10,007 bases of DNA from Hemicentrotus pulcherrimus (Eukaryota > Echinodermata > Echinoidea > Camarodonta > Strongylocentrotidae), in NCBI GenBank assembly GCA_003118195.1, contig BEXV01004076.1:19379-29385 (forward strand). The letters are read 5' to 3'. Both the position numbers and the translations under genes were made by a program. Each line of letters begins with the position of its first letter. The stretch's first letter is position 1. Under the pieces are notes generated by a model, which saw only the letters and a list, made by a program, of their open reading frames with translations, ran no database searches and was not told the DNA's origin. Shown piece after piece: positions 1 to 7,835 of this stretch.

Positions 1-1
1 A

Positions 2-274
2 ACAGTTTCTCTTGAAGACGCGCACCGCCGGAACGACCTATCCCTATTCGATCACTTCAAGAAGACCAAGGTCATTCTCGGTTCCGTAGCCGTCGCCCAA
101 AGTCGTGTCGAGACCGTGGAAGAGATACGATCACGACTACGGGATGTCCTGAAGCATCTACCGGCCGCTGATCATCTTATCGTGGCACCGGACTGCGGCC
201 TGGGTTTCCTACCTAGAGACATTCTCCGTGCAAAGCTTACCAACATGGTGGAGGCGGCCAAGACTTTGCCGTAA
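2..274 (+). CDS. Cobalamin-independent methionine synthase-like protein, C-terminal exon (partial)
   Basis: This is the last 90 codons of a gene whose start lies left of the window; it ends in TAA at 272-274. The translation matches the C-terminal end of the MetE/COG0620 barrel (Meth_synt_2). It has an SLEDAHRRNDLSL segment, a KVILGSVAVAQSRVET strand/loop, and the signature LIVAPDCGLGFLPRDI followed by KLTNMVEAA. In characterised MetE enzymes the Cys of the P-x-CG motif is a zinc ligand that activates homocysteine. Cys is kept here (about residue 66 of the fragment), so catalytic chemistry is plausible, although the substrate of animal homologues is not known to me. The true exon edge may be the AG at 4-5 (a possible acceptor) or left of the window. 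Base composition is clearly richer in G+C than the DNA that follows. Family assignment is fairly sure; exact function is inferred. Confidence 0.85.
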   Translation, partial: TVSLEDAHRRNDLSLFDHFKKTKVILGSVAVAQSRVETVEEIRSRLRDVLKHLPAADHLIVAPDCGLGFLPRDILRAKLTNMVEAAKTLP

Positions 275-543
275 AGTTTATACATGATATATTGTTGCAT
301 TGATAAGTTCTTGGTTAGGTCCAAGTTGTGATTCATTTTAGGTCGTGACGCAAAATCTAATGCAAGGTGTTAAAGGAACACTGAAGATAAAACGAAACGT
401 CAAGTGATTTCCAAACAATATGATCGTAATGTCTGTAAAAAGCAAACAAGCAACAAAGATATCCTCGGTATTTTGAAAATGTGTAAACTTGTGGTCCCAT
501 TTTGTTAAATTTGCTTTTTAAAACGCACTTCTAATACGACTAC

Positions 544-595
544 TGATGATGATGATAATGACGACGATGATGATGATGATGATGGTGATGATAAT
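544..595. repeat. Imperfect (GAT)n/(GAC)n microsatellite
   Basis: About 17 units of GAT with GAC, AAT and GGT variants run through this stretch. Such interrupted GAT/ATC arrays recur at the right end of the window (about 9470-9830). Confidence 0.9.
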
Positions 596-638
596 TGGGG
601 CAGCGTCAGGAGCGTTACAACGTGACGGACATGTGCGC

Positions 639-646
639 TATATAAG
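639..646 (+). promoter_or_regulatory. TATA-box-like motif
   Basis: TATATAAG lies 18 bases downstream of a CGTGACGG element (a CRE half-site) at about 620. No gene start with coding evidence follows on the plus strand, so this may be a chance match or the promoter of a non-coding transcript. Confidence 0.15.
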
Positions 647-654
647 AAGCCACA

Positions 655-674
655 ATTATTATTATTATTATTAT
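655..674. repeat. (ATT)n microsatellite
   Basis: This is a run of about six ATT units, immediately 3' of the TATA-like motif. Confidence 0.85.
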
Positions 675-970
675 GATTGGGTTTCAGCATCTTTTACAAG
701 CCCTTTTTAATAGAAGATGATGATCCTTGAGAATCAATGAAAATGTATGTTTTTTATGATTAAAATAATAATCTTAAGGCTGGAAATATTTTCTGAGTGC
801 TCTCTTCATTTTAAAACAAATCCTTTGAATTAGGTGGCGTATAGCTACAAAAGGTTACGTGCTCCCATGTACGAGATATACTTAAATGGATGAAAGTTTT
901 GAAAGAACAAATCAGACGATGCAAAAACAAATTGCTTATATTACTTGAGATCAATTTATGTTTGGGAATC

Positions 971-1195
971 GTCTGATATTGGCAAGTTTGTCGTGATATT
1001 TTCTCCGAATGCTCCAGCTCGCCTATACTGTATTACAAGGTGTATGTTCGAACAGCGTTTTGCTGGAACGAATTTAACGCTTGCTGAATATTGTAACTGT
1101 AAAAATGTAATTTCAGTTATAGTGGGCACAGAATCTGGTTGGAGAGTGGTCCTACATACATGGTCGTCGGCACGACAAACTTACCGATTTCAGAT
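971..1195. repeat. Inverted repeat pair (25-bp arms)
   Basis: The arm at 971-995 and the reverse complement of 1171-1195 agree at 21 of 25 positions, including the uninterrupted 12-mer AAGTTTGTCGTG. The spacer is 175 bases. A second, perfect 10-bp inverted pair (911-920 ATCAGACGAT with 968-977) overlaps the left arm. This may be the remnant of a small non-autonomous DNA transposon, but I see no clear target-site duplication. Confidence 0.5.
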
Positions 1196-1518
1196 ATACT
1201 TGTAATTAATAATCTCAACTTACGAGAATTCGTCACTGTCAATGTGTATGATTTTGTAATACTTTCACCGTCCTCATGGGTAGATCTATTAAAATGAGCT
1301 TCCTATTTAGGTCCAGTTGCCTTAAAGGTGAAATTCAAAGAAAATCACAAATATTTACACTATAATGTATCACTAGAAACTGGTAAGCTATCAGATGGCC
1401 ATCGTACAAGTTTTAGGTCAACTTCATATCGGGTGATTTATAAAAAAATACAAATACAACCACCTCCATAGCAGCTGGGATATACGAGAGATTCGCCGGA
1501 AAGATAACGATGTTTTAA

Positions 1519-1540
1519 TGACGTCACTATATGGACCAAT
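1519..1540. promoter_or_regulatory. CRE palindrome with CCAAT motif
   Basis: The full palindromic cAMP-response element TGACGTCA (1519-1526) is followed ten bases later by CCAAT (1536-1540). Both are established bZIP and NF-Y motifs that often occur together near promoters. No coding start is visible nearby, so activity is unproven. Confidence 0.25.
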
Positions 1541-2226
1541 ACTACCCAAGCAGACGACATCACATAAAGAATGAACATAATTGCAAAGCTATTATTTGTC
1601 AAATTATAATGAGTTTATTGTATATAAATGCAATGGCATGTCAAACCATTCAAAAGGGGATATAACCTGATTATGATAACTTAAATCGTTTGCTTGCAAA
1701 TACACAGGATAGAGGTTAATTAACAATAAAAGAAACCAGACTTTCAAATTGAAAAACCCTCGGAATGATCTTAAAGACGGCATTTATTCCCTCTTGAAAC
1801 GCGGAACATACCGCGGTGTGTGCAGCTGAAAATACAAGTGCGTCTTATTTTGTTTGCAAGCGACAGATTCCTTTATTTTTGTATCGCTGCATTTGTCATC
1901 AAAATAAAACCATGCGCGGGGTTTATAGTGAGGCAATAGATTATACATTTAGCCTGACGATAGTGAAGTAAGAGAAAGAACTCAAGAGAAGATGAAAACA
2001 CAGGCACTGGAAATGTGTGAGAAGTCATGGGACATCGTCTGCTTGTGCAAATCATGTCCATACTGTGATCTCATACATCTCAGCAGCATTCGGAGAGCTC
2101 TTCAGGTGCTATGCCGGGGCTGTATTTAAGCGTTTTGTAATTTATAATAATCATTACTTTGAATGTTTCCAAGCATTGAATTTTGGTAACCTTGTCGAAT
2201 CAATGTTTTAACTTTGCAATAATGAA

Positions 2227-2260
2227 AATAAAGTTAGTTTAAAAAATTTTTGTTGTTGAA
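2227..2260 (+). terminator. Candidate poly(A) site, plus strand
   Basis: The AATAAA hexamer at 2227-2232 is followed about 17 bases later by a U/GU-rich stretch (TTTTTGTTGTTG, about 2249-2260). This is the usual arrangement of an animal cleavage and polyadenylation site. It could end the MetE-like transcript with a long 3' UTR, or a separate plus-strand transcript. Confidence 0.4.
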
Positions 2261-2665
2261 TATCTACTTTAAGTTGTTCTATTCAAGGTTTAGCACGACT
2301 GCTAAAGACTCGTTTTTTGATCATTACGAAAGTGAGATTCACACAACATTTCTGTATCTTATAGACACAGAGCTTAGTGAATACTCGTAAGACCTTTGTT
2401 GCGAACATTGGCTATTCATTTTACACGTTTAAAAAAAAGGGTTAAAAAGGCCGCGGTTTGTCTTTTTATATCTAAGAGCGTTAAACGTTAAAAGCAGGAA
2501 CAGAAATGTAAGTGTCCAGGGCAACACTTGCTTGGAGAGAAAGAAAAGAATATCGACGGTCAATAGTGAATAAAAAATGGAAAATGGAGAGTTGGGGATT
2601 TCTAAGCAGAACTAGTAGGAAATAAAAACAATCTTTGAAACAACAAATGTGAATGTTCAACAAAC
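2261..2665. other. Short convergent intergenic gap
   Basis: This AT-rich DNA lies between the plus-strand poly(A) candidate and the minus-strand poly(A) candidate. I see no gene, repeat array or structured RNA in it. Confidence 0.4.
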
Positions 2666-2671
2666 TTTATT
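2645..2671 (-). terminator. Candidate poly(A) site of the coiled-coil gene
   Basis: On the minus strand, AATAAA (2671-2666) is followed by GTTTGTTG and later TTTGTTG, a GU-rich downstream element. This would give the coiled-coil gene a 3' UTR of about 540 bases. A nearer AATAAA lies at 3187-3182, only 17 bases after the stop codon, so alternative polyadenylation is possible. Confidence 0.4.
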
Positions 2672-3204
2672 CTTTAATGAAATAAAAACAAAACTATGGC
2701 TTTACAGGCACACAATGATTATCTGTAAGGATGTTAATGAAAAAATGAGATGAATGAGAATAATAATGAGAATGATGATAAGATTAAACTGCTGTCAAAT
2801 CGGTAAATGAAAAGAGATATCCCTTAACATGTCAACCAAAAATCAGTAAAAAGGTGCTCCAGACCGGAAAAAACTGCCGTTTCATTATACTTATTTTGTG
2901 ATCTGCAACTATCTCGAGGCATGCATGGGATTTTATTATTGTAGTATGTCCATGCTTTTATTCGGGGAATTTTTTGACCCTCTCCGTTTCCTTGATGTTT
3001 GTGAAACAGGAGAATATGGTTCCTTCCAGCAACAGACACAAAAGCATGAACACAAATTGAACCTCTTGATGTGTAGAGAACACTCAGTCGGAAAATGTGC
3101 CTTTCGGTCTACCAAGGCTGATAAGACTAATCGTAAAAATGGGAAGATTCTCTGTAGTTCAAGTTCAAAGGAACTTGTAAATTTATTACCCCACAAAGAG
3201 CAAG

Positions 3205-5322
3205 TCAGTCAATTTCTAGCAAGACGAGTGAACTTTTGCCTTTGGCTACACAGACATCGCTGGCCTCCTCCGCACCAGTGTCTTCCTTGCCCACTACCTG
3301 TAACTTGCGCTCCAGATCGGCGTATTCAGAGTCCATCTTTTCAAAACGTTCCTCGATGTTCGTGTTGACCGAGTTCAGCTGCTGGATGAAGCTCTGGAGC
3401 TCTGCTTTGACTCCGACTAGTTGCTTCATTCTCTTCCCGATATCCACGCTGTCTTTGCCCCAATTGTCCAATCGTGATCGAATACTTGTGTTGATCATGT
3501 TCATCTGTTCCACCGTTGTCCGCAGCTCAAAGTTCTCCCTCTTGATCCTGTACAGCTCTGCCTCGTAATCCTTGAGACTTGCGGATATCATTTGGTTGCT
3601 AGCTTCCGCGTCAGAAGCACGCCTCGCAAAAGCTTCTTTGCCAGCCTCCAGGTGCACATTCTGCTGCATGAGCTGGGCGTTGTCCGATTCCAAATGGCGT
3701 ACAGCGTCTTCTAAGGCACCTATCTTTGATCTGATTTGAAGCACTTCGCCAGAGAGTTCCCCGTTCATCCTGCGAGTTGCTTTGAGTTCAGACTCCATCT
3801 TTCGGTTCTCGCGTTCCGCCCTCTGCCTGGCATCTGAATTTGCCTGATTTTCGCCGCTGAGTTGATTCGTCTCGATGGTCATGTCTCCGATCTGGCCTCG
3901 TAGGACTCCTAGTTGTACCTCACTTTCAGCACTGATTTTCGATAACTTTGCTGATTTGGTGCTCACCTCCAAGTGAGACTTCTCCAGTTTTCCAAGCTCC
4001 TCACTCAACCTTTGCTTCTCTCTAGTCGAATTTTCCAGTTTCTTATGGACTTCGGCAAGCTCCCTCTCAGCTCTCCGGCGATCAACGTCAAGTTTGGTCA
4101 ACTCATCATTAGCGGCATCCAGTTTCACTCCGACAAACAGCTTTTCTTTACTCATTTCCGCCAGCTTCTTCTCCAATAGTGCGTTCACTTTGTCAAGATT
4201 TTTTATTTCGTGTCTGTACTCTTCACACGCAAGGTCTGTTTGCTCCATGTGATTCTTTGTATCTTTTGCCTCCCGATTCAGCTTCCCCATGCGAAGTCGA
4301 AGGTTGGTGTTTTCTTCTGCTAATTTGGATATCTGTTCTTCTACGTCTGAGTACACATTACTCAGTCTCCCAATCTCGGATTTCAGAGCACGACTCCTCT
4401 GTTGCATGCCAAATCCAGGTTCGTTGGCCTCCTCAACAATTGCAGTTTCTGACTCGCTGCTAGTGACACTGGATAGGCTATTGATGCTAGTGGAACTGAT
4501 CGTGCACTTTGCAATAAACGTTGTCGATGTTGCTTCATTCTTCCTTGTGCTGACGAGCTCTTCCCCGTTATTATCACCGATTCTGTTCACAGTGTTAGTA
4601 GACCCGTCCCGACTCTTGGTTTTACTACCCACCATTTCGGCAAGCTCATTCATCACTGCCAGCTTTGCGGCCGTCTCCTCCTCGAATCGCTTTTCCAACT
4701 CCTGCTGCTGCTCCTGCATTTCACGCATTTCCGTTTCCAAGGCGAAGATCTCTCCCTGGAGCAGACGATTCTCGTCCCGTAGCTCCCTGAGCAGCTTCTC
4801 CTCCACAGTCATGCCGGTAAATCGCTTCTCTGTCTGTTCACCCCTGTCAAACTTCTCCACCAACTCTTTAATGAGCTCTGTTTGTCCTCCTTTATCCCTC
4901 TTCTCTACACGCCTTTCTTTGATCTGGGTCCCCACGGTACGCAAACCCGATGCCTTTCTTGTGGATTTGGCAGTCTGGCCACCCTCCTTCTTTGGCTTAT
5001 CATTCTGCTTGTACTTCTTCTCACCATCCTTATCGTTGAAGGCCTCTGCCACCCACTTTTCAATCATTGCCTCGTCATCGACATCGACGTTCTTCGCTTC
5101 ATCACCGTCCTCGTCAATGCTTGCGCTGAGCTCGACCACCGATTGGAACTGATCGATTAGGCGGTCCAGAGTGGCATTGACATGGCTTGAGATCTTTTCA
5201 TGAGAATGACCGTCTTGTTGATCACCCGGTTGTCTCCTGTTTTTACCACGTTGACTTTGCTTGAGGATAGCCTCACATAGCCGAGCAATGATGTCACTGA
5301 ATGACCCTTCGATGTCAGCCAT
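3205..5322 (-). CDS. Long coiled-coil protein, unrecognised, single coding exon (705 aa)
   Basis: I do not recognise the family. The frame is open for 705 codons with no intron. The ATG has G at -3 and G at +4, and an in-frame TAA (5349-5347) lies nine codons upstream, which fixes this start for an unspliced 5' end. Layout: a short helical N-terminus (residues 1-25), a basic/polar linker, an acidic patch (about 69-86, DEDGDEAKNVDVDDEA), then a charged region with four G-x-Q motifs at Q116, Q133, Q147 and Q163. A first coiled coil follows (about 172-232). A Ser/Thr-rich flexible linker (about 238-292) leads into a long coiled coil (about 308-615) broken at a WGKD (621-624), and a last helix (about 628-675). 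There is no signal peptide or membrane segment, so it is probably cytosolic, cytoskeletal or ciliary. It resembles centrosomal and filament coiled-coil proteins only in composition. G+C content is well above the flanks, supporting a real gene; a retrogene origin is possible. Confidence 0.85.
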   Translation of the reverse strand: MADIEGSFSDIIARLCEAILKQSQRGKNRRQPGDQQDGHSHEKISSHVNATLDRLIDQFQSVVELSASIDEDGDEAKNVDVDDEAMIEKWVAEAFNDKDGEKKYKQNDKPKKEGGQTAKSTRKASGLRTVGTQIKERRVEKRDKGGQTELIKELVEKFDRGEQTEKRFTGMTVEEKLLRELRDENRLLQGEIFALETEMREMQEQQQELEKRFEEETAAKLAVMNELAEMVGSKTKSRDGSTNTVNRIGDNNGEELVSTRKNEATSTTFIAKCTISSTSINSLSSVTSSESETAIVEEANEPGFGMQQRSRALKSEIGRLSNVYSDVEEQISKLAEENTNLRLRMGKLNREAKDTKNHMEQTDLACEEYRHEIKNLDKVNALLEKKLAEMSKEKLFVGVKLDAANDELTKLDVDRRRAERELAEVHKKLENSTREKQRLSEELGKLEKSHLEVSTKSAKLSKISAESEVQLGVLRGQIGDMTIETNQLSGENQANSDARQRAERENRKMESELKATRRMNGELSGEVLQIRSKIGALEDAVRHLESDNAQLMQQNVHLEAGKEAFARRASDAEASNQMISASLKDYEAELYRIKRENFELRTTVEQMNMINTSIRSRLDNWGKDSVDIGKRMKQLVGVKAELQSFIQQLNSVNTNIEERFEKMDSEYADLERKLQVVGKEDTGAEEASDVCVAKGKSSLVLLEID

Positions 5323-5340
5323 TTCGGTGAGGATGTCGGG

Positions 5341-5385
5341 TCTGGATTACCCCAGAAGAACAGGTAGAAAGAAAGAAAAACAAAG
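5341..5385 (-). promoter_or_regulatory. Candidate 3' splice site in the 5' UTR of the coiled-coil gene
   Basis: On the minus strand a strong pyrimidine tract (TTTTTCTTTCTTTCTACCTG, about 5382-5363) precedes TAATCCAG, with the AG at 5343-5342. The exon would begin at 5341, 19 bases before the ATG. This would make the coding region one exon with a separate non-coding first exon to the right, beyond the LINE fragment. Confidence 0.35.
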
Positions 5386-5397
5386 ATCCTTAAAGTT

Positions 5398-5990
5398 AAG
5401 ATTTCGGAAAGAAAATGGGCTACAATTTTAACTGAACTTGTTCAAGACTGGAAGAAACTTTACACTAAAATTGGCTTTCTACGAAACTTCGTTATTTTCA
5501 GTTCAGAATTTTACATCGAATACTAGGTGTCAACAACTATCTCCAAATTATGGGCATAGCTAATTCTAATTCATGTACATTTTGCTTATCCTCTCTTGAA
5601 TGTATGTCACACTTGTTTTGGGAATGGCCTGTTACGCATCAATTAATTCAAGACTTCGAAAGCTCTATTCTAAACAATAAAATTGCTTTTTGTTTGGTTT
5701 CCGAGATGGTACGCAATCCATCTTTAATTTTGTCATTTTATATGCAAAACACTATTCTCAGCGAAATACAAAAGGGAACGGCTATCTTTGAATTCTTTTA
5801 AGAAGATGCTTAAACGTTGTTATGAAGTTGAGCGGGTAATTTCTATCAAACGCAATAAATTCGTTGTATTACCTGATAAATGGAGACATTTGCAACTTAT
5901 GTACCAATCTTTGTGTTACCGATATGTCACAACATGCACTTCGTTCATATCTAGTTTTGTTCTTGCTCAAGAATGATTGAATACAAAATT
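5398..5990 (+). pseudogene. LINE retrotransposon ORF2 C-terminal fragment, frameshifted
   Basis: Three segments read as the C-terminal end of a non-LTR reverse transcriptase protein. About 5398-5480 gives DWKKLYTKIGFL. Then, in another frame, 5469-5801 gives YFQFRILHRILGVNNYL, MGIANSNSCTFC and SHLFWEW. Finally, back in the first frame, 5788-5976 gives FKKMLKRCYEVERVI and a KWRHL end. The middle part is the reverse-transcriptase-associated zinc-binding region. Its C-x2-C pair (codons at 5574 and 5583) and His (5610) are kept, but the last ligand, normally in HLFWEC, is Trp (TGG at 5625-5627). At least two frame changes and the lost Cys show it is dead. The clade (L1/Tx1-like or L2-like) cannot be settled from this fragment. 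The typical 5' truncation leaves only the 3' end. Confidence 0.75.
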
Positions 5991-6460
5991 TCTTTTGAAA
6001 AAAAAAAGGAGAAGAAAGAAAAACACGAAAAATACGCCCGTATGATTCTTTCCTCAAAAACAATATATTGACTTCAATTGAACAAACTTAAACATAAAAA
6101 GGTTTATCCAAGCATTTTAGAATATACATACATACATACATATACCGTTATGGCTCACTACGGTCTGCAAAATGTTCCTTTCAAATCATGTTTGTGTGTA
6201 TTCTAACTCTCTTTCTCTTTCTATCTTTTGATTGGCAATTAATTACCTCTATAACATATACCTCCAAACTTGGACAGCATTCTATTGAAAGTGAACCTCC
6301 CTTTTCTTTCTGTGAGAGAATGCTCGCTAGTTCATGTTTAAATAGGCTCAACAAGTTTTTCGCGAGGACCTAGATTTTTAGGTCGCTAGCTGGAAAGAGG
6401 ACTTGAACATGCCTGTAGTACAGGTGGAGTCATTTCGATTCATCATCACCATGCATCGTC
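5991..6460. other. LINE 3' flank and AT-rich intergenic DNA
   Basis: This stretch may include the untranslated tail of the LINE, since many LINEs end in short simple repeats like the CATA array at 6123-6145. Beyond that I see no gene. The 61-codon frame at 6188-6373 has no recognisable features. Confidence 0.4.
6123..6145. repeat. (CATA)n microsatellite
   Basis: This is a tract of about five CATA units, roughly 150 bases after the last LINE coding segment. It may mark that element's 3' terminus. Confidence 0.8.
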
Positions 6461-6885
6461 TAAAGCCCGTCGCACACTACACGATCTGATTTCGATACGA
6501 TTATGTGAGATATTGTGTTAGCATTTGATATGAACATTCAATCATGTGAAATCTTAGTGACCGAGGATCTGAATAGTAATATGAATGATCGAATCTGAAT
6601 TCCAAGGGATTCCATGCTTCCTGGGATGGGAAAATGCTAAAACGGCTTAGAATCGTAGTTACGTTAAAGTGCGATTGTCTTACGATAATTTGAAGTCGAT
6701 TCGGCATTTATTTTGACAAAATTCTGACTAAATTAACTAACATTCCGATTGTTAATATTCTTATCTATATTCAAAACCCAAATTAAGGAGGATGGTTGTT
6801 TAGAATTCCATTTAATAAATCTACCCTTTCCATGAAAGTCGGATCGCAAGGAATATCGAGTATATACAGTGTGCGCCAGGCTTAA
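6461..6885. mobile_element. Degenerate MITE-like DNA transposon remnant (~425 bp)
   Basis: The left end 6461-6478 (TAAAGCCCGTCGCACACT) and the reverse complement of the right end 6868-6885 (TTAAGCCTGGCGCACACT) match at 15 of 18 positions. The outermost four bases are TTAA on the right and TAAA on the left, consistent with a TTAA target-site duplication as made by piggyBac- and Kolobok-type transposases. The interior has no long ORF and carries scattered CGAT-rich motifs near both ends (for example CGATCTGATTTCGATACGA at 6482-6500), a style common in animal MITEs. The superfamily is inferred only from the target-site sequence. Confidence 0.6.
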
Positions 6886-7710
6886 CAAGACAGTGGAGGC
6901 ATTTCAAGAGGTGACTTGTAAAGTTTGTTTTTGCATTCGCGTTTTGAATGAAGACCCCGACATGGCGAGTCAAAGACCGAGTAAGTTGCTGACGCCGTTT
7001 TACGCCAGGAAATGACGCTTTGTGAGCAACATGCATGAGACTCGTCGTATTCATAACTGCCAAAATTAAAAAAAAACAAACTAATGAGGCAAGACATTTG
7101 TGAACACGAGCAAGAAATTACATTCACGAACATGTCTTACCTCTCATCATTACGAGTTGCATTTTGTTTGGCTCGAGACAAACGACTTGGTGCTATGTCA
7201 GGTTCATCGTCTCTACAGATACTTCGAGCTTTTCCCCTAGAGGAATAGTAATGAGGAATTAATTAAAAAGAAATTGTAACGTGAAATATTATACAACCAC
7301 CAAACATTTATCAAACATAATTAGATATTGGGTGAGGAAAATGCAATAATTTAATCAATGATGTCTATCCGGCTCTATTAAAAATGCTTCATTTCATTTT
7401 CAAATCTTAACTTTTTCAAATGCAACATACTTTCCAAGAGCTGTATTTTCCCAATATCACACGAAGAAAGTCTCTCTCAACGAATGAAATGATGAGGGAT
7501 CACCCTTCTTTGACTCTGATTGATCAATACTGAGGTGAGCAATGATCTGTTAATATCAGTTTGATTCAGCTCAACAATATTTACAAACTGAAGGCAGGCA
7601 GAAGTCCATCTCTCTATAATAACCTCAAGCCGATTCCTTTAAATCACAGGCAAACACAGGGGCCAAAAGGCTGACCCTTTCCACCGGGGAAAGGTTCTCA
7701 TATCGAGACA
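6886..7710. other. Non-coding stretch
   Basis: There is no convincing gene here. The overlapping 80- and 83-codon minus-strand frames near 6821-7133 run across the MITE end, lack domain features and have AT-rich flanks. The stretch includes one clear hairpin (7086-7143) and a short CCCTTTCC/GGAAAGG stem-loop near 7677. Confidence 0.45.
7086..7143. repeat. Hairpin-forming inverted repeat
   Basis: Arms 7086-7104 and 7123-7143 pair almost completely: 18 of 19 left-arm bases can pair, with one C/A mismatch and two single-base bulges on the right arm. The loop is 18 bases. It could be a small MITE palindrome or a short RNA hairpin; no conserved seed is recognisable. Confidence 0.5.
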
Positions 7711-7765
7711 TCAGGGGAAGATGACCTCTCCGCCACCCCCTCCCCTTTCTCCTTTTTTTGCGAAA
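7711..7765 (-). CDS. Possible terminal coding exon of the minus-strand gene (speculative)
   Basis: On the minus strand a pyrimidine-rich CCGCCGCCCCTTTCAG (AG at 7767-7766) could act as acceptor. If joined to the exon ending at 8112, the split codon becomes AGT. The frame then continues for 17 sense codons (SFAKKGERGGGGGEVIFP overall) to TGA at 7713-7711. Phase and a plausible stop fit. However, the exon is short, its coding sequence is a purine-rich low-complexity run, and no poly(A) hexamer lies close by, so another acceptor may be the real one. Confidence 0.2.
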
Positions 7766-7821
7766 CTGAAAGGGGCGGCGGAATTTTTCCAATATCCTGT
7801 TATGAAGTAAATATTATCGGA

Positions 7822-7835
7822 GGGGGGGGGGGGGG
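7822..7835. repeat. Homopolymer G14
   Basis: This is an uninterrupted run of 14 G in otherwise AT-rich DNA. It is prone to slippage and assembly error and lies within the proposed intron between 7766 and 8111. Confidence 0.9.

Larger units (their letters stand above)
275..2226. other. Non-coding stretch, possibly long 3' UTR plus intergenic DNA
   Basis: I find no convincing coding sequence in these roughly 1.95 kb. The DNA is AT-rich with many stops in all frames. It holds two trinucleotide microsatellites, a TATA-like motif, a perfect CRE palindrome with a nearby CCAAT, and a pair of inverted repeats. Plus-strand AATAAA hexamers occur at 1725-1730, 1903-1908 and 2227-2232, so the upstream MetE-like transcript could end at any of them. 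The 86-codon open frame at 945-1205 contains one arm of each inverted repeat and reads like chance. Confidence 0.5.

Noticed and set aside
945..1205. 86-codon frame on the plus strand
   Set aside because: No recognisable domain, weak start context and AT-rich composition. It contains arms of inverted repeats, so transposon debris or chance is more likely.
2898..3368. 156-codon open frame on the plus strand
   Set aside because: It overlaps the 3' UTR and the end of the minus-strand gene. It has no domain or composition supporting a protein.
4289..5152. 287-codon open frame on the plus strand
   Set aside because: It is antisense to the 705-codon coiled-coil gene. Its Ser/Leu-rich translation is the usual shadow of Glu/Lys-rich heptads.
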